From Peribacillus muralis (GTDB taxonomy: Bacteria; Bacillota; Bacilli; Bacillales; DSM-1321), in assembly GCF_001645685.2 (NCBI RefSeq), contig NZ_CP017080.1:858001-922000 (forward strand): a stretch of 64,000 nt of DNA, given 5' to 3'. Under the pieces are notes generated by a model that made no database searches, had not been told where the DNA came from, and saw only the letters and a list, made by a program, of their open reading frames with translations. This document shows, one piece after another, positions 53,876-62,044 of this stretch (positions within the stretch are counted from its first letter, which is position 1; each line of letters begins with the position of its first letter). The translations under genes were made by a program, and so were the position numbers.

Positions 53876-55705
53876 TTAAATCCGGATTTTAAGTTGCTTG
53901 CTGAGACGCTGCATTTCCGAATTAATATAGGATTTGCTGTAATCACAGCCGACAATGGCGACAATATTGCCGTCATCATCCATAATTGGTGCAAGGCTAG
54001 TTTTCCACTCACCGTATCTGTCTTCATAAATGGGCGTAACTCCTGCTTGGCCGTTAAATGCCGCGTACGCTACATTCATCATTTCAGGGGGACCGATATA
54101 TTCTTCTCCCGGTTCAATTACAAAACCTTTGTCTGCAATGAGGTGGATTAGGCGTCCATCCTCAGTCATGCTAAATATAAAGACCCATTCGATTACGCCT
54201 TCTTTTTCTTGAATCAGAGTAAGCTTTTGTTTCAATTTTTGAGAATGGGAACCCAGGCAGTTCATGTTTTTTTGTAGACTGATAACCTCCTCGGCAGGAA
54301 TGATTGCTGCCGTCACAACGGCAATGGAGCGGAGCCGTTTATTTATTTGCTCTTCTAAAACGGTCCGTTTATTCACTGGCGAAAGGTGTGCATCTTCCAT
54401 TTTATTACGCATCTTTTTATATTTTCTACTCATCGTTGGCTGGCTGATATCCAATACCTTTGCCGCTAATTTCAATGATTTATATTGTTCCATTGCCATG
54501 CTGATCAGTTGCTCCTCCACAAGGTCGACCGCTTCCTGCATGGGCATTAGAAAATCTATAACAGGTGTTAAAGTCTGTTTGGACTCTTTAAGGGGAAGGA
54601 CTTCCTTGACCATGTCAACATCCACTTCCGTTGTTCTGCTAGTGATTGCAAGCCTTTCCACTATATTTTCAAGTTCGCGCACGTTACCTGGCCATTGATG
54701 GATACTTAGCATGTCCATTGCATTCGGGGTGAATGTCACTTGTCGATTGTACAGTGCATTATACTTTTGTAAAAAAAATTGGACCAGATGAGGGATCTCA
54801 TCTATACGGTCCCTAAGCGGCGGAAGGTGGATCGGCACGACATGAAGCCGATAATATAAGTCTTCGCGAAATTCCCCTTTTTTCACCATGTTTTCAAGGG
54901 ATTTATTGGTCGCGGCAATCACTTGAATATCAACGGGGTGGGAGGTGGAACTGCCAACTGGTGTGACGATGCGCTCTTGGAGGACACGAAGCAATTTCAC
55001 CTGTACGTTAAGCGGTAACTCGCCGACCTCGTCCAAGAATAAGATACCCTTATCGGCAAGTGTGAATTTCCCCATTGCGCCGCCTTTCCTTGCGCTGGTG
55101 AATGCTCCCTCAACGTAGCCAAACAGTTCGCTTTCAATCAAGTTTTCAGGGATGGCGCCACAATTGACGGGTATGAACGGTCCTTTGTTTCTGTTGCCCA
55201 TATTATGTATGGCCCGGGCAGCCATTTCCTTTCCAACCCCGGATTCCCCCAATAGAAGGACGGTTGCACTAAAATCACAAACCATTTGCATTTTATGAAG
55301 AACTTCGAGCATGGACTTACTGCGGATCACAAAGGGAAAGGATGGCTTTTTCGTTTCAGGCATTTTAATCAATTGATCTTCTGATGCATCGAGGTAAGAG
55401 TCTGTAATTACCTTATACGCAAACACCCATGCAGATCCAATCGGGTATGCCGTCACAAGCGTATCGAAGCCTTGCCATGAGGTCTGCATGAATGATTTTT
55501 TTTCTTGATTGGCCATTACCTCTTCTGCTGAGTTCGTAGAAAATAAATCTTGTTCCATATCTTTGAGGGAGCCGCCGACAGTAGCTGATTTGATTGTGTG
55601 GAACAAGGAATTTTCAATTCCAATCGATTCTAGTATGATTCCATTTTCATCTGTCACGATAAGCTGATCATAAATAGACAAGAGGGCAGAGGTGAAGTGA
55701 TCCAA
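53876..55705 (-). CDS. Sigma-54-dependent activator with C-terminal sensor-like domain
   Basis: 609-residue enhancer-binding protein. Residues 1-120 are a PAS-like sensor (YDQLIVTDENGIILESIG). Residues about 125-350 are the AAA+ domain, with Walker A GESGVGKEM, the sigma-54 contact loop ELFGYVEGAFTSAR, Walker B GILFLDEVGEL and LPPLRDRIDEIPHL. Residues about 380-430 are a TyrR-like HTH ending KVLDISQPTMSRKYKKMRNK. Unusually the chain continues for 170 residues with a PDC/Cache-like module (IEWVFIFSMTEDGRLIHLIA, EYIGPPEMMNVAYAAFNGQA, DDDGNIVAIVGCDYS). The TTG start at 55705 has GGCAGGT upstream. It is divergent from a sigma-54 promoter at 55829 and surely regulates it. Confidence 0.9.
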   Translation of the reverse strand: MDHFTSALLSIYDQLIVTDENGIILESIGIENSLFHTIKSATVGGSLKDMEQDLFSTNSAEEVMANQEKKSFMQTSWQGFDTLVTAYPIGSAWVFAYKVITDSYLDASEDQLIKMPETKKPSFPFVIRSKSMLEVLHKMQMVCDFSATVLLLGESGVGKEMAARAIHNMGNRNKGPFIPVNCGAIPENLIESELFGYVEGAFTSARKGGAMGKFTLADKGILFLDEVGELPLNVQVKLLRVLQERIVTPVGSSTSHPVDIQVIAATNKSLENMVKKGEFREDLYYRLHVVPIHLPPLRDRIDEIPHLVQFFLQKYNALYNRQVTFTPNAMDMLSIHQWPGNVRELENIVERLAITSRTTEVDVDMVKEVLPLKESKQTLTPVIDFLMPMQEAVDLVEEQLISMAMEQYKSLKLAAKVLDISQPTMSRKYKKMRNKMEDAHLSPVNKRTVLEEQINKRLRSIAVVTAAIIPAEEVISLQKNMNCLGSHSQKLKQKLTLIQEKEGVIEWVFIFSMTEDGRLIHLIADKGFVIEPGEEYIGPPEMMNVAYAAFNGQAGVTPIYEDRYGEWKTSLAPIMDDDGNIVAIVGCDYSKSYINSEMQRLSKQLKIRI

Positions 55706-55812
55706 TTGTATATACCTGCCTTTCGTTGAATTCCTTAGCCTAATATTACAGAAATTTCACAATTAATCAATAGTTTCAAAAATGAATATCTTTCCTGTTA
55801 ATTCCACTTTTA

Positions 55813-55826
55813 TGATAGCGTTTTCA
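55813..55826 (+). promoter_or_regulatory. cre site (perfect match) upstream of the sigma-54 promoter
   Basis: TGATAGCGTTTTCA matches TGWNANCGNTNWCA throughout and lies three bases upstream of the -24 element region. CcpA bound here could block the promoter or the activator. Confidence 0.75.
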
Positions 55827-55828
55827 AT

Positions 55829-55846
55829 GCGGCATGGTTATTGCAT
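55829..55846 (+). promoter_or_regulatory. Sigma-54 (-24/-12) promoter
   Basis: GCGGCATGGTTATTGCAT has GG and GC doublets with the exact spacing of the -24/-12 consensus TGGCAC-N5-TTGC. The transcription start would be near 55856, in front of the small membrane protein gene. The divergent gene encodes a sigma-54 activator, which supports the call. Confidence 0.82.
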
Positions 55847-55896
55847 TAAAGAAAAGTGAAGAACAAATAAGAGAGGCAAAGGAGGGAGTGGCCATT

Positions 55897-56100
55897 TTGA
55901 ATAAAGTGAATCAGTTTCAAGAGAATATCAATTCAGAGGACCCCTTTATTAAAGGTCTATATTCAGATTTGAATGAGCGGATCAATGCGTATGAGCAGGA
56001 AGAAGCTGTGAAAATCGATAAAATGCACTGGAAGGATGCGATAGGGTCAATTTTTTTCATGCTTATGATCATCGTCTACGTGGTTTATGTACTTGTCTAA
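55897..56100 (+). CDS. Small membrane protein, first gene of the sigma-54 operon
   Basis: 67-residue protein: a helical, charged N-terminus (NKVNQFQENINSEDPFIKGL, then YSDLNERINAYEQEEAVKID) followed by one transmembrane helix SIFFMLMIIVYVVYVLV at the end. The frame is open back to ATG 55834, but that codon lies inside the sigma-54 promoter, upstream of the start point, so it cannot be used. TTG 55897 follows AAAGGAGGG at ten bases; the adjacent ATT 55894 has better spacing. Possibly an accessory subunit of the downstream NCS1 permease. Not recognised otherwise. Confidence 0.65.
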   Translation: MNKVNQFQENINSEDPFIKGLYSDLNERINAYEQEEAVKIDKMHWKDAIGSIFFMLMIIVYVVYVLV

Positions 56101-56158
56101 AGTGGTTTCTTTTCATACGGCAATCGATTCATTATACCTATAGTTGGGAGAGAAGCGT

Positions 56159-57571
56159 GTGAGTAAAGAGAATTCCTCCATATCGAAGGATGTGGCCTTT
56201 GGCTTTTTACCGGCAAGTAAGGGTGACCGGATTTTTAATCTTCGGGATTTAATTTTAGTTCAGGTTGTTATTGGTCTTTCATCCTTTGGACTGTTAACTG
56301 GCGGTTACACAGGTAACATGCTTGATGCTAAGCACTCACTTGCAGCCATTTTATTCGGGAACGCCTTCCCTATGTTGCTCATTGTTCCTATAACCCTGTA
56401 CTTTGCACGCTATGGGATAGACACTTTTGTCGGGTTTCGAAGTTCACTGGGATATATTGGTTCAAACATCTTTTTCTTCATTTTCCTTATTTTGACTCTC
56501 GGCTATATTTCGATTGCGCTTTTTATGTCTGGACAGGCGTTAGCAGAGGCAGCTAATTGGGTGGGAACACCTGCTTTTTTATCCAGTCAAACGACAGGAG
56601 CCCCATTTTTCTCGATCTTACTCTTTATTTGTGCCTTTATGGTAACGGTGGGGGGACCGGTGGCCATTCAAAAATATACGGCAATAGCTGTTCCCGCTTT
56701 TTTTGTCCTCATGTTTGGCATTCTAGCAATAGTCATTTTCGGAAAGGGGTTCACGAATGTTGCCGATTTAGTACCTTCTGAACCGTTTGAAACGTCTTCA
56801 CGTTCCTTCGCGACAGCCTTGGAATTAAACATCGGTCTTGGATTTTCATGGCTCCCTTACCTAGGTCAATACAGCCGTTTATCTAAAACGGAAGGAGGGG
56901 CATTCAAAGCGGGCTTCTACAGCTATGGGATCATTGTCTGTATTGCCGCTTTGGTCGGGGCTTTGGCTGCTTTAGTCGCTGGGTCGCTCAATCCTTCTGA
57001 TTGGATGTTTTCTATCGCGGGCAGCTGGGGTGGTTTCATTGGTTTGATTCTGCTTTCGGTAGGGAATGTCGGTGCAGCTATTTTCCTGATGTACTCACAA
57101 GCTGTCAGCTTTAAAACTGTATTCCCGAAAAAGTCTTGGATGGTTGCAATGGGAACAACCGTACCAACTGTATTCTTACTCCTAAGCTCAACATTTTACG
57201 ACGCATTTGGATCATTCATTGCTGTCATTTCCTTCATTATGGCGGTGATCGGAGGCATTGTCGTTTCAGATTACTTCTTTGTAAAGCGGCAACACATTTC
57301 ATTGCGGGACTTGTATGACACACAAGGCTCATACACCTATTGGAAAGGAGTTAATCCATCCTCCATTCTTACGGTGATCATTGGAACGATTGTATACTGG
57401 GTTCTCTATAATCCAATGACTTTTGAATCGAGCAACCTATTCCTTTATACTGCTGCGGGCATTCCGACATATTTTGTCGCGTTAGTCACCTACTATTGTT
57501 CAAGTAAATACATTTTCCGTTATGAAGTTGACATGGGTCGCTCATCTATCCAATTAAAGGAAGCCAAATAG
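56159..57571 (+). CDS. NCS1-family permease of the sigma-54 operon
   Basis: 470-residue, 12-helix transporter of the NCS1 family. Landmarks: GDRIFNLRDLILVQVVIGLS, GLLTGGYTGNMLDAKHSLAAI, GLGFSWLPYLGQYSRLSKTE, and IVVSDYFFVKRQHISLRDLY near the C-terminus. Family members import nucleobases, hydantoins, thiamine precursors and other nitrogen heterocycles. GTG 56159 follows GGGAG at eight bases. The operon context (oxidative N-demethylase) suggests an N-methylated substrate, but the sequence does not say which. Confidence 0.88.
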   Translation: MSKENSSISKDVAFGFLPASKGDRIFNLRDLILVQVVIGLSSFGLLTGGYTGNMLDAKHSLAAILFGNAFPMLLIVPITLYFARYGIDTFVGFRSSLGYIGSNIFFFIFLILTLGYISIALFMSGQALAEAANWVGTPAFLSSQTTGAPFFSILLFICAFMVTVGGPVAIQKYTAIAVPAFFVLMFGILAIVIFGKGFTNVADLVPSEPFETSSRSFATALELNIGLGFSWLPYLGQYSRLSKTEGGAFKAGFYSYGIIVCIAALVGALAALVAGSLNPSDWMFSIAGSWGGFIGLILLSVGNVGAAIFLMYSQAVSFKTVFPKKSWMVAMGTTVPTVFLLLSSTFYDAFGSFIAVISFIMAVIGGIVVSDYFFVKRQHISLRDLYDTQGSYTYWKGVNPSSILTVIIGTIVYWVLYNPMTFESSNLFLYTAAGIPTYFVALVTYYCSSKYIFRYEVDMGRSSIQLKEAK

Positions 57572-57617
57572 AAGTGGAAGACTATAAAGAATTTTGTTAA
57601 CGAGAGGAGATTGTTCA

Positions 57618-58604
57618 ATGTTTACACAAAGATTGGATTTCAAAACAACTGATTTAGATACATTCCCATTTCCATTCACTTCCGGTAACTATCGCTATTC
57701 CAACGACTTGAAAAGACTTTCCAATATTAACTGTATTGAAGTTACACCAGAATATAGGCTTCAAGTGGAAGCGAAGCGTCGACTTCTTCAGGAACAGCCG
57801 CATATAAGGTTTCAATCATTTCCACATACGTTGGAGATGCAATGGGAAGTGTTTGAGATGCTCATCGATATGGCAATTGACCGCTATCCGCAGCATTTCG
57901 AGGTCTTAAAAGATGGAGACAATTGGACCTTCAAGAACCATATTTTTGGGGATTCGGATTCTTTCGTATTTGGCGATGCTAGCACTCTTCCAAATGAGCC
58001 GTTAGATTATATTGGCCGTCATTTCCATAATGATTTTGTTTTGATGGTTCATCGTGATAGTAATTTTTATTTGGAAGTGGGGCAAGTTTCATATGCCGCC
58101 CTTTTCTCAGCTAACTGGAATAAAGGGATGTCCTTTGATGAAATTCATGCACCTGTGCCATTTGTTTCGCGGAAAGGTGATGAGCTGGCAGAGCGCGTCC
58201 GGAAGTTTTTATTATCAATCGAGCCCGGTAAGCCATGGACCCGCATCAACTGGAATCTCATGGCGAATCGTTGGGATGTCAACTACGAGACGATGGATGT
58301 TTGGGAGCCGCAACGTTCTGAGATTACACCAGAAAGTGCAGGGAAACTGGTTCGTTTGCGTGTTGAAGAACAAAAATTTTACCGCTTGCCTAGAAGTAAC
58401 GCCATACTCTTCGTATTGAACACGCAGTTCCTGCCGCTTGAAGATTTGACATTGCGCCAAGAGTGGTTTGATCTAACATATAGCGTGCTCCAGGATATTC
58501 CGGAACCGATGGCCGAATACAAAGGGATCGCCCCGTTTCTTCCACAATCGGTCGAATATTTGAGGCGGATAGATGAAGAAAGGAAAAGCGAACACCTAAA
58601 ATAA
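57618..58604 (+). CDS. Heme-dependent oxidative N-demethylase-like protein (DUF3445/HODM)
   Basis: 328-residue protein of the DUF3445 / heme-dependent oxidative N-demethylase family, which includes the catalytic subunit of dimethylamine monooxygenase. Recognisable blocks are FPFTSGNYRYSNDLKRLS, LDYIGRHFHNDFVLMVHRDS, FYLEVGQVSYAALFSANWNK, GMSFDEIHAPVPFVS, the late PGKPWTRINWNLMANRWDVN and RLRVEEQKFYRLPRSNAILF. The expected reaction is O2- and electron-dependent removal of a methyl group from an amine, giving formaldehyde. ATG 57618 has GAGAGGAG upstream; the longer frame from 57594 includes it. The following genes supply electron transfer, as in known dmm clusters. Confidence 0.85.
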   Translation: MFTQRLDFKTTDLDTFPFPFTSGNYRYSNDLKRLSNINCIEVTPEYRLQVEAKRRLLQEQPHIRFQSFPHTLEMQWEVFEMLIDMAIDRYPQHFEVLKDGDNWTFKNHIFGDSDSFVFGDASTLPNEPLDYIGRHFHNDFVLMVHRDSNFYLEVGQVSYAALFSANWNKGMSFDEIHAPVPFVSRKGDELAERVRKFLLSIEPGKPWTRINWNLMANRWDVNYETMDVWEPQRSEITPESAGKLVRLRVEEQKFYRLPRSNAILFVLNTQFLPLEDLTLRQEWFDLTYSVLQDIPEPMAEYKGIAPFLPQSVEYLRRIDEERKSEHLK

Positions 58605-58618
58605 GGAGGAAGAGTGCC

Positions 58619-59140
58619 TTGTACAATAGTCCAGTATTGTTCGATAAATCTATTACAATCGTAAATCAATTTACGTCGCGGAATGGAAGAAGAAAGTTTG
58701 TCATCATTTCCGATCAAGCCGGATACGAAAAGGCGAAGGTTTTTACAACTGAAATTGCGGATACAATTGCTGTTGAATTCCTGGCCATAAGAGGAGTGGA
58801 AGATAGCGAGCGGATTAAGAAATTCATTTTATCACAAAGGATGGGTACCCAATTTTATATTGCAGCTGCCTGGAACAATGCCGTTATGGTATTTAAGCTC
58901 GGGGTAGAAGCTGGTTTATCCGAAGACGAGATTCAAGTGGTGATTATCGGCCCAAAACGACGTTACGTATATTGCATGAAATGTTTTGAAGTATCAGGAG
59001 TCGAAGAAAAAGCTGAAGTTACTGAATGTGGACAGTGCAAAGCCAGTCTTGAAATTGGACCCTTTTATTCAATTGTACGGGAAGGCTATATTGGTTACCC
59101 ATTCATTCCGGCCGGCAAAGAAGAAGTAGTAGGGAGCTGA
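58619..59140 (+). CDS. DmmA-like protein of the N-demethylase complex
   Basis: 173-residue protein resembling the DmmA-type subunit of dimethylamine monooxygenase. The N-terminal region has FTSRNGRRKFVIISDQAGYE and KFILSQRMGTQFYIAAAWNN-like segments. The C-terminal part carries four cysteines as YCMKCFEVSG and ECGQCKASLEIGPFYS, probably a metal (zinc or iron) site. AAGGAGG precedes the TTG start, 15 bases after the demethylase gene. Its role is most likely electron transfer or docking in the complex; this is inferred from the family and neighbours. Confidence 0.78.
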   Translation: MYNSPVLFDKSITIVNQFTSRNGRRKFVIISDQAGYEKAKVFTTEIADTIAVEFLAIRGVEDSERIKKFILSQRMGTQFYIAAAWNNAVMVFKLGVEAGLSEDEIQVVIIGPKRRYVYCMKCFEVSGVEEKAEVTECGQCKASLEIGPFYSIVREGYIGYPFIPAGKEEVVGS

Positions 59141-59145
59141 CCATC

Positions 59146-60111
59146 ATGCGATTAGTTGGAAATATTCAAATGAAAGTAAACAAAATCATCCAAGAAACAG
59201 AATTCGTGAAACAGTTCGAGTTGGTGCCTGTTGATGGTAATCCATTGCCTGCTTTTACAGGCGGATCGCATTTAACCACTTTCATTCAGGCAAGCGGAAC
59301 GATTTTCGAGAGAGAATACTCCATTATTAGCCATCCAAGAGACCGCAAAAAATATGCCATTTCCATTCGTCGAGACGAAGAGACTCGTGGGGGATCTGCT
59401 TATTGGCATGATCATGTAAAGGAAAATACCATTTTGGAAGTCAGTTTCCCTAAAAATAACTTTCCTCTCAGCTTTCGAGCGAAGCATCATGCGTTTTATG
59501 CAGCTGGAATTGGCATCACTCCGTTTCTGGCAATGATGGAAGACATGGCTGCCGAGGGCCAAACCTTTGAACTGCATTATGCAGCACGTACACCGGAATT
59601 ATGTGCGTATCATGAGAGGTTAAAAGTGAACTATCCGAATCAATGCACCTTTTATTTTTCTCAGTCAGAAGAAAAAAGCAGAATGACGCCTGCAACAATG
59701 ATGGATCATCGTATCGGCACACATGTTTATTTTTGCGGCCCGCGCGAGATGGTACAAGAGTATCGTGAAGCAGCCAGTTCATATGGGTATCCGGAACATG
59801 CGATTCACTTCGAATTATTTGCGGCAAAAAATGATGGGCCCCTAAATCCATTCATTGTTGAGCTGACGGATAGCGATCGGTCCATCTCCGTTCATGAAGG
59901 GGAAACGTTGCTTGATGCTCTTTTAAGGGAAGGGGTCGATGCACCGTATTCATGTAAAGTGGGCGGGTGCGGAAGCTGTGAGGTAGTGGTCGATGAAGGG
60001 GAAGTCGACCATCGTGATTTTTTCCTTAGCGAAGAAAATCGCCAATCTCGCAACGCCATCCTGACATGTTGCTCACGGGCGAAGGGGGATAGGCTTGCTT
60101 TAAAACTTTAA
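59146..60111 (+). CDS. Flavin/2Fe-2S oxidoreductase (phthalate dioxygenase reductase/VanB type)
   Basis: 321-residue NAD(P)H-dependent reductase. The FMN/FAD domain has REYSIISHPRDRKKYAISI (about 55-72). The nucleotide-binding domain starts AAGIGITPFLAMMEDMAAEG and has YFCGPREMVQEY. The C-terminal plant-type ferredoxin domain has the 2Fe-2S cysteines in APYSCKVGGCGSCEVVV and a final Cys in ILTCCSRAKGD. It feeds electrons to the heme demethylase, in one chain where some systems use two proteins. It starts six bases after the DmmA-like gene. Confidence 0.9.
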   Translation: MRLVGNIQMKVNKIIQETEFVKQFELVPVDGNPLPAFTGGSHLTTFIQASGTIFEREYSIISHPRDRKKYAISIRRDEETRGGSAYWHDHVKENTILEVSFPKNNFPLSFRAKHHAFYAAGIGITPFLAMMEDMAAEGQTFELHYAARTPELCAYHERLKVNYPNQCTFYFSQSEEKSRMTPATMMDHRIGTHVYFCGPREMVQEYREAASSYGYPEHAIHFELFAAKNDGPLNPFIVELTDSDRSISVHEGETLLDALLREGVDAPYSCKVGGCGSCEVVVDEGEVDHRDFFLSEENRQSRNAILTCCSRAKGDRLALKL

Positions 60112-60151
60112 TGATCCATAGAATCTAAATAATGAATCGGAGGCAAATGAT

Positions 60152-61645
60152 ATGACAATATTAAAAACAGCTGTTTTAGATCTGAAAAATTACATTAATG
60201 GCAAATGGCAGACTTCCTCTTCAAATGAAGTGGTCCCGGTAATTAACCCTGCTACACAAGAAATCATCGCCAGGGCACCACGTGCGACCATGGAAGAAAC
60301 GGAAACGGCCATTTCAGTTGCGAAAGCTACATTTGAAAGTGGAGTCTGGTCAGACCTTACGGCACAGGAGCGTGCGTCTTACTTATTTAAAATCGCGGAT
60401 ATAATTGATGAACGCGCGGAAGAATTGACGATTCTTGAGACAATGGACAACGGGAAACTTAAAGCAGAGGCAGCTTTCGATATAGCAGATGCGGCCTCGT
60501 GCTTTCGTTACTACGCTGGCCTGGTTCAACATCCGGATGGAGAAACGTATCAGGTTCCCGGTCCGGTGCAAGCGATGGTCGTTCGTGAGCCAGTAGGCGT
60601 AGCCGGCTTGATTGTTCCTTGGAACTTTCCACTCTTAATGAGCGTGTGGAAAATCGCACCTGCACTTGCTACAGGCAATACCATTGTGTTCAAACCAGCC
60701 GAGGTGACACCTGTTACAGCAACGAAATTATTTGAAATCATAGAGGAAGCAGGCATCCCAAAAGGTGTCGCCAACATGGTGATGGGCCGCGGAACTGTTG
60801 TTGGTCAAACTATTGCAGAAAGCAAGGATGTGGATATTGTTTCATTTACAGGAAGTACAGACGTTGGCCGCTCGATCATGAGAGCGGCAGCAGGCAACTT
60901 AAAGAAAATTTCGCTTGAGCTAGGCGGTAAATCACCTAATATCGTTTTTGCGGATGCGGATTTAGAAACTGCGGTTGATTACGGATTATTTGGCATCTTC
61001 TTCGGTGCAGGACAAGTATGTTCATCAGGCAGCCGCATTCTTGTAGAAGAAAGTATTCATGACGAATATGTAAAACGCTATGTGGAACGAGCGAAAAAAA
61101 TAAAGGTAGGTCCTGGCCTTGCATCAGACAGCCATATGGGGGCCATTGTCAGTGAAGCCCAAATGAATGGCATTTTAAAGTATATTGAAATTGGCAAACA
61201 GGAAGGCGCGACACTGGCAGCAGGCGGTTACCGTCTTGTCGATGATGGTCTTGACAAAGGATTCTTCATTGCACCGACTGTCTTTACCGATGTAACGGCT
61301 GATATGCGAATCGTACAAGAGGAGATTTTTGGCCCAGTAGTTGTTATCCAAAAGTTTAAAAACGAAGAAGAAGCTATTAAGCTTGCAAATGACACAGACT
61401 ATGGTCTTGCAGGTGGAGTCTTCTCCAACGATGGAGCAAGGGCACTGCGTGTGATCAAGAAAGTACGGGCAGGTATAACCTGGGTTAATGATTATCATCC
61501 AACATACGTCGAGGCGCCATGGGGCGGCTATAAACAAAGCGGGATAGGACGAAGCTTGGGGAAATATGGCTTAGACGAATACCAAGAAATCAAGCAAATC
61601 AACATCAATCTCGATGTAAAACCGATCGGCTGGTTCCCAAACTGA
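60152..61645 (+). CDS. NAD-dependent aldehyde dehydrogenase
   Basis: 497-residue aldehyde dehydrogenase. NAD site LIVPWNFPLLMSVWKIAPAL and SFTGSTDVGRS; catalytic Glu in SLELGGKSPNIVFADADLE and Cys in FFGAGQVCSSGSRILVEES (about residue 290); C-terminal YKQSGIGRSLGKYGLDEYQE. It resembles betaine/aminobutyraldehyde-type dehydrogenases. It is the last gene of the sigma-54 operon, with CGGAGGCAAAT before the ATG, and would oxidise the aldehyde produced from the demethylated amine or formaldehyde. A strong terminator follows. Confidence 0.92.
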   Translation: MTILKTAVLDLKNYINGKWQTSSSNEVVPVINPATQEIIARAPRATMEETETAISVAKATFESGVWSDLTAQERASYLFKIADIIDERAEELTILETMDNGKLKAEAAFDIADAASCFRYYAGLVQHPDGETYQVPGPVQAMVVREPVGVAGLIVPWNFPLLMSVWKIAPALATGNTIVFKPAEVTPVTATKLFEIIEEAGIPKGVANMVMGRGTVVGQTIAESKDVDIVSFTGSTDVGRSIMRAAAGNLKKISLELGGKSPNIVFADADLETAVDYGLFGIFFGAGQVCSSGSRILVEESIHDEYVKRYVERAKKIKVGPGLASDSHMGAIVSEAQMNGILKYIEIGKQEGATLAAGGYRLVDDGLDKGFFIAPTVFTDVTADMRIVQEEIFGPVVVIQKFKNEEEAIKLANDTDYGLAGGVFSNDGARALRVIKKVRAGITWVNDYHPTYVEAPWGGYKQSGIGRSLGKYGLDEYQEIKQININLDVKPIGWFPN

Positions 61646-61690
61646 CCTATAATGCAAGAAGTGGCGATCCATTCTCCTTTTTTAAAGCAA

Positions 61691-61724
61691 ACAACCTAAT
61701 CCGGTTACGGATTAGGTTGTTTTA
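61691..61724 (+). terminator. Terminator of the sigma-54 operon
   Basis: CAACCTAATCCG and CGGATTAGGTTG form a 12-bp stem with a GTTA loop, followed by TTTTA. Confidence 0.9.
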
Positions 61725-61806
61725 TGCTGCCAGGACATCTCCTAAATAACGCATTTCAACAGTGCAGGTCTGCTTCGTCATCATCCAACCGTGATGTAAA
61801 AAAACA

Positions 61807-61835
61807 TTGAAATATCCCTTGCAGTATGATACATT
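61807..61835 (+). promoter_or_regulatory. Promoter of the His-leader/hisS unit
   Basis: TTGAAA (61807-61812), 17 bases, TACATT (61830-61835). It lies 25 bases upstream of the leader peptide start. Confidence 0.55.
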
Positions 61836-61859
61836 AAATGGAAATTAGAGGTGAACAAT

Positions 61860-61916
61860 ATGCAGTCCGCTACGAAGAGCATTTCCCTGTCACAATTTCA
61901 TCATCATATCAAGTAG
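61860..61916 (+). CDS. Histidine-rich leader peptide
   Basis: An 18-residue open frame MQSATKSISLSQFHHHIK, with three consecutive His codons at positions 14-16, starts with ATG five bases after GAGGTGA. It is followed by a series of hairpins and a rho-independent terminator before a histidyl-tRNA synthetase gene. This is the arrangement of a ribosome-mediated amino-acid attenuator: stalling at the His codons when charged tRNA-His is scarce would prevent the terminator. Such leaders are classical in enterobacteria, whereas Bacillus usually uses T-box leaders. Confidence 0.82.
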   Translation: MQSATKSISLSQFHHHIK

Positions 61917-61926
61917 TCTTGCTATT

Positions 61927-62018
61927 CGATTTTTTAAAATCGGCAAATAGGAAGGCTATTTATCAATAAACCGCATGGATTAAGTTATGAAAACTTAAAT
62001 CTAGTGCGGTTTTTTTAT
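61927..62018 (+). promoter_or_regulatory. Attenuator: alternative hairpins and terminator upstream of hisS
   Basis: Three elements follow the leader stop. They are CGATTTT-TTA-AAATCG (61927-61942), CAAATAG-GAAGG-CTATTT (61944-61962), and a terminator with ACCGCA ... ATTAAGTT / AACTTAAAT ... TGCGGT, then TTTTTTTATTTT (about 61970-62018). The first two could compete with the terminator depending on ribosome position. No T-box (AGGGUGGNACCGCG) sequence was found. Confidence 0.72.
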
Positions 62019-62044
62019 TTTAATGAAAATTGGAGGAATGAACG

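Noticed and set aside
55834..55896. Upstream ATG start for the small membrane protein
   Set aside because: The ATG lies within the -24/-12 promoter and would not be transcribed.
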